Assembly: GCF_027460065.1 (NCBI RefSeq)
Contig: NZ_JAPYZZ010000008.1
Coordinates: forward strand, 1 to 64,000
Length of the DNA: 64,000 bases
Reading direction: 5' to 3'
From: Martinezella rhizogenes
Lineage (GTDB): Bacteria; Pseudomonadota; Alphaproteobacteria; Rhizobiales; Rhizobiaceae
Below the pieces are notes generated by a model. The model did no database searches, had not been told where the DNA came from, and saw only the letters and a program-made list of their open reading frames with translations. The stretch's first letter is position 1. The number at the start of each line of letters is the position of its first letter. Positions 46,917-58,400 of this stretch are shown piece by piece. A program made the position numbers and the translations under genes.

Positions 46917-47435
46917 ATGGACGACCAACCATGGCCAAGCCCGGTGCCCCGCGAGGACGCCGGACCGGACAGGGACTGGCTTGCGCAGGATGCCGTTCTC
47001 GATCTGCTCCTGCCGGAGGCGCTGGCACCGGTAATGGTGCCGGAAGAACACGAAAGAGCCCGCCTGCAGCACATCATCTGCGAGGCACTCGAAGCGTTCA
47101 CGCTGCATCATCCCGAATGCCGCGCGCGCATCGCCGCGCTTCTGGGCAACATGGAAAAGCCGATGTCCGACCCCGGCGTCGTGGATATCAGCGGCCTGCC
47201 GCTGACGTCCTTTCACGCCAATGACTATGACCGGTATTTCCGCGTGAACCGCATTACCACCGCCCAGCCCGCCCATGTTCTGCTGCGCAGCTTCCTGCAG
47301 GTCGCGCTGTCGGTTACCGATCTTTTCTGCCGGGCGCCACACCTGTCGGAAAAGGCCGCTAAAGCCCAGTTTGATGGTTTCGAGGTTCATGCAAGGCTTC
47401 TTGCAAGGTGCTTTGGCGTGGAGTGTGCAAGATGA
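46917..47435 (+). CDS. Unrecognised protein in the biosynthetic operon (first of a pair)
   Basis: I do not recognise this 172-residue protein. It is predicted soluble, helical, with no signal peptide; the N-terminal 20 residues are Pro/Asp-rich. Visible features are HERARLQHIICEALEAFTLHHPECRARIAALL and a middle segment FHANDYDRYFRVNRITTAQP, plus single Cys in TDLFCRAP and ARCFGVECAR. ATG 46917 has AGGACG upstream and the gene lies 11 bp after mbtH. Its stop overlaps the start of the next unknown gene by 4 bp, so the two are made together and may form a complex. Confidence 0.75.
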   Translation: MDDQPWPSPVPREDAGPDRDWLAQDAVLDLLLPEALAPVMVPEEHERARLQHIICEALEAFTLHHPECRARIAALLGNMEKPMSDPGVVDISGLPLTSFHANDYDRYFRVNRITTAQPAHVLLRSFLQVALSVTDLFCRAPHLSEKAAKAQFDGFEVHARLLARCFGVECAR

Positions 47436-47995
47436 CCATTGCTTCCCCCTCGCCTTCCCGGATCTGGCGCGAATTCCACTGGGCGTTTTTCATGAACGTG
47501 CAGGGGCTGGTTCTGTGCCTTCGTCGTTTCAATATGCAGGTGCATGAGGGTAACCATGCCGACGCAGACAGGGAATTGCGGGCCGCCGCGGTGCTTCTGC
47601 GCACATCTGCCAGCTCCATGGACCTCGCCGCCAGCTTCAGCAAGGCGGATTACGAAAATACCATCCGCGTCTCCATGACGCCGCCTTCAGTGGAGTCAGA
47701 TGATTTCAGCGGGCTGATGTCGTTCGATCATGCCGTCCTCATCCAGGTCTGGCGTGAAATGAAGGACGTTTTCGCCACCCTCCCGGTCGAACTCCATGAC
47801 GCACACGCGGAATTCGTCGCAGCCTACAAATATCTGGCGGAAGGGCATGTCGGCGTCTGCTCACGTTTCGTCGGCTCCGACGCCGGAAGCCTGCGATACG
47901 GCGACCGGAAGGCAATCGATACGCTCCAGCGTTTCGAACGCGGCCGCCTCGGCATGATCGATCCCCCTAAAAAAGGCTGCCCGTTCCACAAGTAA
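47432..47995 (+). CDS. Unrecognised protein in the biosynthetic operon (second of a pair)
   Basis: This 187-residue protein has no family I can name. It begins MTIASPSPSRIWREFHWAFF and is helix-rich. There are several His and Cys residues that could be ligands, including EFHWAFF, QVHEGNHAD, ELHDAHAEF and the very C-terminal KKGCPFHK; whether these bind metal or haem is not shown. It overlaps the previous gene by 4 bp and precedes PKS-2 by 37 bp. The conserved gene pairing within an NRPS/PKS operon suggests a tailoring or assembly role. The ATG at 47432 is preferred to one 24 bp upstream because of the coupled overlap. Confidence 0.75.
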   Translation: MTIASPSPSRIWREFHWAFFMNVQGLVLCLRRFNMQVHEGNHADADRELRAAAVLLRTSASSMDLAASFSKADYENTIRVSMTPPSVESDDFSGLMSFDHAVLIQVWREMKDVFATLPVELHDAHAEFVAAYKYLAEGHVGVCSRFVGSDAGSLRYGDRKAIDTLQRFERGRLGMIDPPKKGCPFHK

Positions 47996-48032
47996 CGTGC
48001 GTGTTCAATTTCTAATCCAGCGAGAACTGCAT

Positions 48033-51000
48033 ATGTCCGACTATACCAGCGCTTCAAACCAGGATCGGAACGCCTTTCGGGTCGCCGTCATCGGTATGGC
48101 AGGCCGCTTTCCGGGAGCCTCCGACATTGAGAGCTTCTGGGATAATCTGGTTCACGGCCGGGAGTCGGTCAAAGAATGGACCGACGAGGAACTCAGCGCG
48201 CTGGGTGTGCCGCCCGAGCAGCTTGTCGATCCGGATTTCGTGCGGGCTTCAGCACCGCTGGAGGGCGCCGACCAGTTTGACGCCGATTTTTTCGGCTACA
48301 GCCCCAGCGAGGCGGAAATTCTCGATCCACAGCAGCGGCTGTTTCTCGAATGCGCCTGGGCGGCGCTGGAGCGCGCCGGATATCAGGGCGACACTTTCGA
48401 CGGCTCCATCGGCGTCTATGCCTCGAGCGGCTTCAATACCTATCTTCTGAACCTGCACGCCAATGCCGCGGTGCGCCAATCGATCAGCCCCTTTGAACTG
48501 TTCGTCGCCAACGACAAGGACTTTCTGGCGACGCGCACGGCTTACAAGCTCAATCTGCGCGGACCGGCCATGACGGTGCAGACGGCCTGCTCTTCATCGC
48601 TTGTTTCCATCCATGTCGCGGCCCAGAGCCTCATTGCAGGCGAATGCGATATTGCGCTCGCGGGCGGCGTGACGGTTTCCCGTTCACATGGATATGTAGC
48701 GCGCGAAGGCGGAATATTGTCTCCGGACGGTCATTGCCGGGCGTTCGATGCGGATGCCGCCGGAACCGTTCCGGGCAGCGGCGTCGGCGTTGTCGTGCTC
48801 AAGCGGCTTGAAGATGCGCTTGCAGACGGCGATACGATCAACGCTGTCATCATCGGTTCGGCCATCAACAATGACGGCGCGCTGAAGGCGAGCTTTACCG
48901 CCCCGCAGGTGGACAGCCAGGCCATGGTCATAAGCGAGGCCCACGCCGCCGCAGGAATATCGGCCGATTCCATCGGTTATATCGAAGCGCATGGCACGGG
49001 AACATCGCTGGGCGACCCCATCGAGATCGCGGCGCTGACGCAGGCCTTTCGCAAGACGACGACGCGCACCGGATATTGCGCCATCGGCTCCGTGAAGACC
49101 AATATCGGCCACCTCGATACGGCCGCAGGCATTGCAGGCTTCATCAAGACCGTGCTTTGCCTCAAGCACGGCAGGATCCCCGCAAGCCTTCATTTCAAAC
49201 AGGCAAACGCAAAGATCGACTTCCCGGCAAGCCCCTTTGCGGTCAATACGGCCCTGCGAGACTGGGATGCTGTGGAAAGCCCCCGGAGAGCCGGCATCAG
49301 TTCTCTCGGTATCGGCGGAACGAATGCGCATCTGGTGCTGGAACAGGCACCAACCGACGCAGGCGCGCGCGCCAGGACGCAACCGGCATCGCCGCAGCTT
49401 CTGGTATTTTCAGCGCGCAATGATGCAGCCCTCTCGGCACTGCTTTCGGCACAGGCGAAAGCGTTCGAGGCGAACCCGGAACTTGCGATCAACGACGTTG
49501 CCTTCACGCTGCGTCATGGTCGAAAGGCTTTCAGCCATCGCCAGTCGCTGGTTGCGGATGATCTGGCGTCAGCCGCAACGGAACTGCACCGTCTTGCTGC
49601 CCAAAAACCATCCATTGCCGGCAGCACGCCGTCCCCGGTCTTCCTGTTTCCCGGACAGGGAAGCCAATATGCCGGAATGGGCAAGGATCTCTACGAGCGG
49701 GTGGAGCTTTTCCGTGCGCCTTTCGATGCCTGCGCGGATCGTCTTTCCAAGATCATGCAACGCGATTTCCGCGCTGATCTCTTTGCCGGACATGAGGATA
49801 TCCATAATACGGAATTTGCCCAGCCAGCGCTGTTTGCCGTGGAATATGCCCTTGCAAAGGCATGGATGGCGCAGGGTGTGATACCACAGGCGCTCCATGG
49901 CCACAGCATCGGCGAATATGTGGCGGCCTGCCTGGCGGGCGTCTTCGATCTGGATACGGCACTTTCGCTTGTGGTGGCGCGCGGACGGTTGATGCAACAG
50001 GCCGCCCCGGGCGCAATGCTTGCGATCGTTCATCCCGACGCGCCGATCGACCGCTGGCTTAACGCTGACATTGCCCTGGCGGCCAGCAATGCGCCGGGCC
50101 TCAGCGTCGTTTCAGGCAGCACGGACGCCATCGCAAGGCTCGAAACGGAACTCAAACAGGCGCGTTACGTGACGCGGCGGCTGAAGACCGGACATGCGTT
50201 CCATTCGCCGATGATGGCGCAGGCCGCAGCGCGCTATCTGGAGGAACTGCGAAATGTCAGGCTTTCCCCGCCATCCATTGCGATGATCTCCAATGTGACG
50301 GGAACCTGGCTGAGCGCCTCGCAGGCGACGGATCCGAATTACTGGGCCAGACATCTGGAAAAGACCGTGCGTTTCGACGAGGGGATGCGAACCCTTCTCG
50401 GCATAGACAATGCAGTCTTCATCGAGGCCGGATCCGGCTCGGCACTGTCGGGTCTCATCAGCGAACAGGCTATCGCGGAAGACCGGATCATACCGTGCCT
50501 TGGCCGTGCCAGACCGGAAAACGAGACGGGCCAGTACCTTGCCGCACTGGGACAATACTGGCGGACCGGGGGGCATCTCGACTGGCAGGCCGTATCGGCT
50601 GAAGGCAGCCGCGTGCCGCTCGCCACCTATCCGTTTCAGGGGCAGCGTTACTGGATTTCCGCCAAGACGGCGGAAAATCAGGCGCCCGTCTCCACCGCCA
50701 TCGACAGCGCCAAAATCTATCGTCCGACATGGCAGCGCCTGCCGCCGGCAACCCCGGCAGATTGCAGAAACCGCCGTGTCCTGATCCTTGATGAAGGACG
50801 CATCGGCAAATCCCTCGCCGCACGGCTGGAAGGCGCCGGCGCTCAGGCTTATCGCGCCATTGAAGGCGACAGGTTCGACGAGTGCGATTTCCGCTGCTTC
50901 AGCCTTGCCGGACATTGCGCGGCGGATTTTGCCCGGCTGCTCGAAACTCTCGGCGAACGCGGGGCTCTGCCACAGGACATCCTATATCTCTGGCCGCTGA

Positions 51001-52466
51001 AGCCCGGCCGGCGGGACGAGGTTACGACCCTGCTCAATCTCGTGCGGGCGCTCACCGCACAGGGGCACAAAAGTAATCTGACGCTGGTGACCAATGGCGC
51101 AACGGATGTTACCGGCCTGGAAAATCTCGACGAGCTGCAGTCTCAGTTGTCGGGCATCCTGAAGGTTGCGGGCCAGGAATATGAAGACCTGACCTGCAGG
51201 CACATCGATATCATGGTGGCGCAGGACATGGCGGATCAGGCGGTTGCGGATCGCCTCCTGGCGGAATTCAACGGAACCGGTCCAGTGGTCGCCATAAGGG
51301 GCCCGCATCGCTGGTCGCATGGATTTGCGCCGCTCGACCTGCCTGAACCGCAGGCAGCCGCCCGCCTGAAGAAAAACGGCATTTATGTCGTGGTCGGCAA
51401 TATCGCCGAAGGTGTCGGCACCGTCTGGCTGGATCATCTGGCGAAAATATCCGGCACACGCCTGTCCGTGCTGCACTCCATCAAGGATGAGGAGACCGCC
51501 ATTCAGTTGGATGCAGCTCTCGATACGCGCCGGATCGACTGCAATGATCCCGTTGCCATCGGCGCGGCACTCGATGAGGTGGTGTCGAGGCATGGCCGGA
51601 TCGACGGAATTTTTCTGAGCATGCCTCAGGCAAACCGGCAGGCGGCAGCGCCGCTCTCAATGATGGACGACACGCATCTCAGCTACAATGAAGCGGTTCG
51701 CATCGCGCCGCTGCGGGCGCTCATAAAGGCGATGGAGCAACGGCGGGCAGGTTTCTGCTGCATCCAGTCATCGCTCGCAACCGTCATCGGCGGTGTGGGC
51801 TTGGCCGCCTATACATCGGGATATCAGGCGGTGGAGCTGCTTGTGGCTGCCCAGTCGCGCAGCGCGAGAATGCCCTGGTTCGCCATTGGTTATCCGCTCA
51901 TCGATGTGCTGGCCGCCGGCAAACGTTCATCGCTCGACACCAACGCCTATGCGGTTGCCTCTGATGATGCCTGGGACCTGACGAGAAGGATCATCGAGAA
52001 CGGCATTACCGGCACAACGATGCTTTCGCGCAGCGACATCACCGTTGCCCCGACGGCGGTCAAGAAGGCGCAGCTGTCGAAGGCGGCTGTTTCGGGGCGT
52101 GCAAGGCCGGCGATGTCCACACCCTTCATCGCCCCGCGCACCCACACCGAAACCACGGTCGCGGGCATTTTCGAAGAACTGATCGGCGTGAGCGGGATCG
52201 GCGTCGATGACGGGTTTTATGAGCTGGGCGGCCACTCGCTTCTGGCCATCCGCGTTGTCGCCAAGCTCAGGGAAACATTCCCGGTCAAGATCGAAATGCG
52301 CGAACTCCTCTTCGAAAACCCGACGGTCGCCCGCGTGGCGAGCATGATTACCGCCCATATGCCTGATGAAGGCGACCTGGACGAGATGGCAGCGCTGTTG
52401 ATGGAAATCGAAAGCCTTTCCGACAGTGAAGTCCAGAGCGCGCTTGGAGGAGCAGAAGCACGATGA
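48033..52466 (+). CDS. Type I PKS, KS-AT-degenerate KR-ACP (PKS-2)
   Basis: This 1477-residue module has a canonical ketosynthase (VQTACSSSLVSIH near 184, IEAHGTGTSLGDP, KTNIGHLDTAAG), an acyltransferase with GHSIGEY near 623 and GHAFHS, pointing to malonyl-CoA, a ketoreductase-like region and a carrier domain (FYELGGHSLLA near 1399). The ketoreductase is degenerate: the cofactor motif reads VVVGNIAEGVGTVW near 1120 and the catalytic YxxxN is AAYTSGYQ near 1260, so Asn is lost and the Lys is not found. The beta-keto group would remain for the aminotransferase. ATG 48033 is preferred to GTG 47997, which lies at the previous gene's end. Confidence 0.92.
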   Translation: MSDYTSASNQDRNAFRVAVIGMAGRFPGASDIESFWDNLVHGRESVKEWTDEELSALGVPPEQLVDPDFVRASAPLEGADQFDADFFGYSPSEAEILDPQQRLFLECAWAALERAGYQGDTFDGSIGVYASSGFNTYLLNLHANAAVRQSISPFELFVANDKDFLATRTAYKLNLRGPAMTVQTACSSSLVSIHVAAQSLIAGECDIALAGGVTVSRSHGYVAREGGILSPDGHCRAFDADAAGTVPGSGVGVVVLKRLEDALADGDTINAVIIGSAINNDGALKASFTAPQVDSQAMVISEAHAAAGISADSIGYIEAHGTGTSLGDPIEIAALTQAFRKTTTRTGYCAIGSVKTNIGHLDTAAGIAGFIKTVLCLKHGRIPASLHFKQANAKIDFPASPFAVNTALRDWDAVESPRRAGISSLGIGGTNAHLVLEQAPTDAGARARTQPASPQLLVFSARNDAALSALLSAQAKAFEANPELAINDVAFTLRHGRKAFSHRQSLVADDLASAATELHRLAAQKPSIAGSTPSPVFLFPGQGSQYAGMGKDLYERVELFRAPFDACADRLSKIMQRDFRADLFAGHEDIHNTEFAQPALFAVEYALAKAWMAQGVIPQALHGHSIGEYVAACLAGVFDLDTALSLVVARGRLMQQAAPGAMLAIVHPDAPIDRWLNADIALAASNAPGLSVVSGSTDAIARLETELKQARYVTRRLKTGHAFHSPMMAQAAARYLEELRNVRLSPPSIAMISNVTGTWLSASQATDPNYWARHLEKTVRFDEGMRTLLGIDNAVFIEAGSGSALSGLISEQAIAEDRIIPCLGRARPENETGQYLAALGQYWRTGGHLDWQAVSAEGSRVPLATYPFQGQRYWISAKTAENQAPVSTAIDSAKIYRPTWQRLPPATPADCRNRRVLILDEGRIGKSLAARLEGAGAQAYRAIEGDRFDECDFRCFSLAGHCAADFARLLETLGERGALPQDILYLWPLKPGRRDEVTTLLNLVRALTAQGHKSNLTLVTNGATDVTGLENLDELQSQLSGILKVAGQEYEDLTCRHIDIMVAQDMADQAVADRLLAEFNGTGPVVAIRGPHRWSHGFAPLDLPEPQAAARLKKNGIYVVVGNIAEGVGTVWLDHLAKISGTRLSVLHSIKDEETAIQLDAALDTRRIDCNDPVAIGAALDEVVSRHGRIDGIFLSMPQANRQAAAPLSMMDDTHLSYNEAVRIAPLRALIKAMEQRRAGFCCIQSSLATVIGGVGLAAYTSGYQAVELLVAAQSRSARMPWFAIGYPLIDVLAAGKRSSLDTNAYAVASDDAWDLTRRIIENGITGTTMLSRSDITVAPTAVKKAQLSKAAVSGRARPAMSTPFIAPRTHTETTVAGIFEELIGVSGIGVDDGFYELGGHSLLAIRVVAKLRETFPVKIEMRELLFENPTVARVASMITAHMPDEGDLDEMAALLMEIESLSDSEVQSALGGAEAR

Positions 52467-55400
52467 ACGAATTCTACGCCAAACTCGCGAACCTTTCGCC
52501 CGAGCGCCGTCGCCTCATAGAGCAACGTCTTGCCGAGCGGGGATATCAGTCGGCTCTCGATACCGTCATTCCGGGACGTGAGGAAGGCGATGGTGATCGG
52601 CCCCTGTCCTTTGCGCAGCAACGCCTGTGGTTCATGCAGCAGCTTGAACCTGACAACACGGCTTACAATATGCGCAGCATCCTGCGGTTTCGCGGGAAAC
52701 TCGACAGGACGGCGCTGGAAGAGGCGCTGGCGAAGGTCGTACAACGGCATGAACCGCTGCGAACGCGCTTCATTCCCGGCGCCGACGGCTTTCCGGAGCA
52801 GGATATTCTGGCGGCCGGCGACGCGGAAAGCGAATTCCTCGACCTCGCGCAGGACACCGATGCGGAAGCCGCAGCCAAGCAGCACATCCTGCAACGGCTT
52901 TCCGAACCCTATGACCTGAGCCATCCGCAATTGCGCGCAATGCTGGTGCGCCTTTCGGCCGAAGATCATCTGCTGGCAGTCGGGCTGCATCACATCGCCG
53001 GCGACCGGTGGTCCATGACCGTGCTCGCCCGTGACCTCGCGGGCTTCTACAAGGAGACGACCGGCCAGTCACACCATCTGCCTGATATTCGCGTTCAATA
53101 TGCCGACTGGGCGATCTGGCAGGGAAAGATGCTGCGCGGCCCGGTGCTTGAAAACCAGCTCGCATACTGGAAAAAGGCGCTCGGAACGGATCTGCCGGTG
53201 CTGGACCTGCCATTCGACCGTCCGCGACCGCCCATCGCCACTTTCCTCGGCGCACAATTTGCGGTTTCCGTCGACCCTGCACTTTCAGGACAGCTGAGGG
53301 CGCTGGCACGGGCACATAATGTCAGCCTCTACGTTCTGCTTCTCTCCGCTTTCAAACTGGTGCTGCATCTCTATTGCGACAGCGACGACATCGTCGTGGG
53401 CAGCGAAGTTGCAAACCGCGACCGGCCGGAAACCCAGGCGATGATCGGCCCTCTGGTCAACACGCTGGTGCTGCGCACCGATCTCGCGGGCAATCCGGAT
53501 TTCTCCGGCCTGCTGCAACGCATCAGTGAGACTGTCCGCACCGGCCTGGCGAACCAGGACGTGCCTTATGAGCGGATCGTCGAGGCTCTCAATCCAAAAC
53601 GCTCCCTGTCCGAGATGACGCCGCTGTTTCAGGCAAAATTCGATCTTCAGCACAATCTGGCAAGATTGCCTGAACTCGACGGTCTTGCCATCGAGACACT
53701 GCGCCTGCCCGATGGTGCTGCAAAAAACGAAATCCGCTTCAACCTTGAGGACAATGACCCCGACATCGGCGGCAAGATCGAATATGCAACCGATCTCTTC
53801 AATGAGGAGACGGTTGCCACGATCTGGCGGCGTTTCGAACATGTATTGCGCACGATCGCCGAGGACCCCGCCCGCCGTCTGTCGGAATTCTCCCTTCTTT
53901 GTGACGACGAGCAGCAGGAGCAGATCCGCCGGTCTGCCGGTCAGGCTCTGGCACCCAACGGGCTTTGCCTGCACGAGATGCTGACGGCGCAGGCGGCGCG
54001 CACACCGGAAAAATCCGCAGTGGCCAGCGAACATGGCGGCCTCACCTATCGGGAGCTCGATCAACGAAGCGACGCGATTGCCGCTGCGCTCGCCGCCGGC
54101 GGGTTTGGCCGCGGCTCCATCGTCGGGGTCTGCATGCAGCGCACGCCGGATCTCATCGCGGCCCTGTTCGGTGTGTTGAAAGCCGGCGCGGCCTATGTGC
54201 CACTTGACCCTGACTATCCGTCCGAGAGGCTTGCCTTCATTGCACGGGATGCGGCCATCAGGGTCGTCCTGACGGATAGCGATCGGCTGGCATTCGACGC
54301 CACGGATGAACTGACCCTCCTTGAGGTCGGCAAACTTCCCGATGCGGTCTTTTCTGCCGCTCACGCCTGCGATCCGGCCGATCTCGCCTATATCATCTAT
54401 ACATCAGGCTCGACGGGACGACCGAAGGGCGTGGCGATCACGCATGGCAATGCCGCCGCCCGCATGCAGTGGACCGGCAGCAATTTCACCGGTGACGAGC
54501 TGGCAGGTGTCCTGGCATCGACCTCAGTGTGCTTCGATCTCTCCATATTCGAGATTTTCGGCACGCTTTCCTGCGGCGGTCAGGTGGTTCTGGCCAACAC
54601 GCTCTTCGATCTGCCGCGTTTGCAGCATGTCGCCGAGGTCAGCCTGATCAACACCGTTCCGAGTTTGCTGCGCGAATATCTGCGCCACGACACGCTTCCG
54701 ACATCCGTGCGCACCATCAATCTCGCCGGGGAGCCGCTGCCGCCGGTCCTGCTTGAAGAACTGGCGAAGAAGGCGCCGCAGGCGCGCATACACAATCTCT
54801 ACGGGCCTTCGGAAGATACGACTTACTCGACGGGGGCGATGGTTTGCGCCGTCAACGGGGAAAAAACGGTTTCCATCGGCGCACCCCTGCCCGGAACGGA
54901 AGCCTATGTCCTCGACCGGGCCGGACGTCTCCGGCCTGACGGTCTTGCGGGCGAACTTTATCTCGGCGGAGCCGGTGTCACCCGCGGATATCTGCGACGC
55001 CCGGGCCAGACGGCCGAGCGTTTCGTTCCCGACGCTTTTTCCGGCAGGTCGTGCGCCTATCTCTACCGCACCGGCGACCGGGTCAGGCGCCGCGCGGATG
55101 GCACGCTGGAATTCCACGGACGTCTCGATAATCAGGTCAAGATCAGGGGCCTGCGGATCGAGACCGGCGAGATCGAGCACTGGCTCGAGGATATCGATGG
55201 CGTCAACGAGGCAGTCATTGCAGTCATCGGTGATGAAGCAAGCCCGGAACGCCAGCTGGCCGCCTATATTTCACTCGATGCTGGGCGACAGCTGACGGTG
55301 GACGACATCCGCTCTGCACTGGCAAGGCAGCTGCCCTCCCACCTCGTCCCGGCCTTATGGACCATCCTGCCGGCCATGCCGCATCTGCCGAACGGCAAGA

Positions 55401-58400
55401 TCGACCGGAGTGCCCTGCGCGCACTTGAAATAAAGACGCCAGAGGGAAGCGGTACCGCGCCGCGAAACCATGTTGAGGAACGGCTTGCAGCCATATGGCA
55501 GGACGTCCTTCAAACCAGCATGATCGATGTCGAGCGCAGCTTCTTCGAGATGGGCGGACATTCGCTGCTCGCCATCAGGATCATTGCCCGTATCAAGGCC
55601 GATTTCGGGGTTTCACTGCCGCTCAAGGCAATTTTCGAGACACCGACGATCGCCGGGCTGGCAAACCGGCTTGATAATGAGGCCGAGGAAGCCCTCAACG
55701 TCGACGGGCTTGCGGTGGTCCATAATCCTGGAGACCGCCATGAGCCGTTTCCGCTGACGGATATCCAGCATGCATACTGGATCGGCCGCAACCAGGGTTT
55801 CGAACTCGGCAGCGTCGGTTCCCACGGCTATCGGGAATTCGATATCGACAATCTCGATACCGGTGCGCTGGAAAACGCCATAAACAGTCTTGTCGCGCGA
55901 CACGACATGCTGCGCGCGATCGTTGATGCCGACGGGCGGCAGCGCGTGTTGGCAGACGTTCCCCATTACGCGCTGCCGGTCGTGGACCTGCGTGATGCGG
56001 CCGATCGGGCCACGTGCCTGTTGGACATCAGAAACAGGCTGTCTCACAATATTTTCAAGGCGGACCGCTGGCCGCTGTTTCACATCGAAGCTGCCCGGCT
56101 GGATGAAAAAACGACGAGGCTGTTCGTCAGTTTCGATGTTCTCATCGGTGACGCCTGGTCGCTGAAATTGATGGGTACCGAGCTCGCGGCGCTCATGCAG
56201 AACCGCGCGCTTCCCGAAATCGGACTGACATTCCGGGATTATGTTCTGTTTGAGAAATCCGCGCATAACAGTGCAGCCTATGAGCGGGCGCGGGAGCACT
56301 GGTCTGCCCGGCTAGCCACCCTGCCAGCCTCACCGGATCTGCCACTGGCATGCAACCCATCACAGATCGAGCATCCGCGCTTCACGCGTCGCCGGGGCCG
56401 GCTTGCCGCGAAAGACTGGTCACGCTTCAAGGAACTGGCCCAGAGCGCCGGCCTCACCCCGACAGCCGCGATCATGACGATCTTTGCGGAGGTTCTGGCG
56501 CGCTGGAGCAGGCGTCAGGATTTCACCCTCAATCTCACCGTCTTCAATCGTGAGCCGGTTCATCAGGACGTGGAAAAGATCGTCGGCGACTTCACGGCGT
56601 CACTCCTGCTGGGGCTCGATTTTTCGGCCCGCGCCGACTTCACCACGCGTGCCCGTCAGGTTCAGTTGCGCCTGATGGAAGATCTGGAACACCGGCTTTT
56701 CAGCGGTGTTTCCGTGCTTCGCGAACTGGCGAAACAGAACGGGCGCTCCGGCGGTGCCCTGATGCCCGTGGTTTTCACCAGCGTTCTGGGCCAATCCTCG
56801 AGAGACGACAACGCTCCGCGTCTCGATACCCGACTGGTGGACAGCGTCAGCCAGACGCCGCAGGTCTATCTCGACCATCAGGTTTCCGAAGATCAGGGCG
56901 AGCTTGTCTATAACTGGGATGCGGTCGAGGAACTCTTTCCGCCTGCGATGCTGGACATGATGTTTGCCGCCTATGAGACACTTCTGCGGGCGCTGGCCAG
57001 CGACGACGCGGCATGGCAGACCGAGCCTGATATCGTTGATTGTCAGGCATTCGAAACGCTGAACAAAAGGGCGAAAATCGCGCTTCCCGACGACACGCAG
57101 CTCCTGCATGAGGCATTTTTCGAGAGAGCTGCGGAAAGCCCTGACAAGATCGCCGTCTGCGCAGGCGGCATCGAACTGACCTACGGACAGGTGGCCGAAC
57201 GGGCGCTGGCGCTGGCGGCTGATCTGCAGAAGGCCGGAGTAGGTCCGAACGACCGGGTTGCCGTTTCTCTGCCGAAGGGCGCAGGTCAGGTGATCGCCTG
57301 CCTCGGTATTCTGGCAAGCGGCGCGGCCTATGTGCCTGTTGACCCCGACCTGCCTGCGCAGCGGCGTTTCGAGCTCGTGGAAGACACGGCGGCCGATCTC
57401 GTCATCGCCGAAGGAAGCGACTGGCCGCAGCGGGTAACCGTGATCGCGGTTCCCGAAGATGGCGGAGCCAGACCTTCACCCTCCGTGACCAAACCATCGG
57501 ATCTTGCCTATATCATCTTCACCTCGGGTTCGACCGGCAAACCGAAAGGCGTGATGATCGACCATCGCGGTGCGCTGAATACGATCCTCGACATCAATCG
57601 CCGCTTTGGCGTTTCCACTGAGGACCGGGTTTTCGCGCTCTCGTCGCTGAGCTTCGATCTTTCTGTTTACGATATATTCGGCCCGCTTGCGGTTGGCGGC
57701 GCCATCGTCATTCCCGTGCGCGAGGAAGTGTCGGATAATGCCCGCTGGATGAAGCTTCTGCTGCAACATCGGGTGACGGTATGGAACTCGGTGCCGGCCC
57801 TTGCGCAATTGCTGCTGGCCGAGCTGCCGGCGCTCAATGAAAAGCCACCCCTGCGCCTGATCATGATGAGCGGAGACTGGATTCCCGTCAGCCTGCCTCC
57901 CTCCTTGAAAGCACAATTGCCAGATGCCGATCTCATCAGCCTCGGCGGGGCAACCGAAGCTTCCATCTGGTCGATTTTCCACCCGATCGAGGAAGCACTG
58001 CGGGACTGGACGAGCATCCCCTATGGCCAGCCGCTGGCAAACCAGCGCTGGTATGTCCTCGATGATCAGGGGCGGCCCTGCCCGCCATGGGTCACGGGCC
58101 GGCTGTTTATCGGCGGCATCGGTGTTGCGCGTGGTTACTGGGGGCGGCCGCAGCTGACCGCCGATCGCTTCATTCCCGACAGTTTCGCGGACGAAGAACA
58201 GGCTGAAAACGGCGCGCTGCTGCTTTACGAAACCGGCGATCTCGGGCGGCTGCGGCCGGAGGGACTGCTGGAGTTTCTGGGGCGCGAAGATTTCCAGGTG
58301 AAGGTCAACGGCTTCAGGATCGAGCTCGGGGAAATCGAGACCGCGCTGCTGCAAAATGAAAATGTCGCCGAAGCCGTGGTAACGACGACAGGCCAGCCAC

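Noticed and set aside
47997-48032. GTG start for PKS-2 giving 12 extra residues
   Set aside because: The extension (VRVQFLIQRELH) is not part of a ketosynthase and GTG 47997 lies against the previous stop. ATG 48033 fits better, though its ribosome site is weak.
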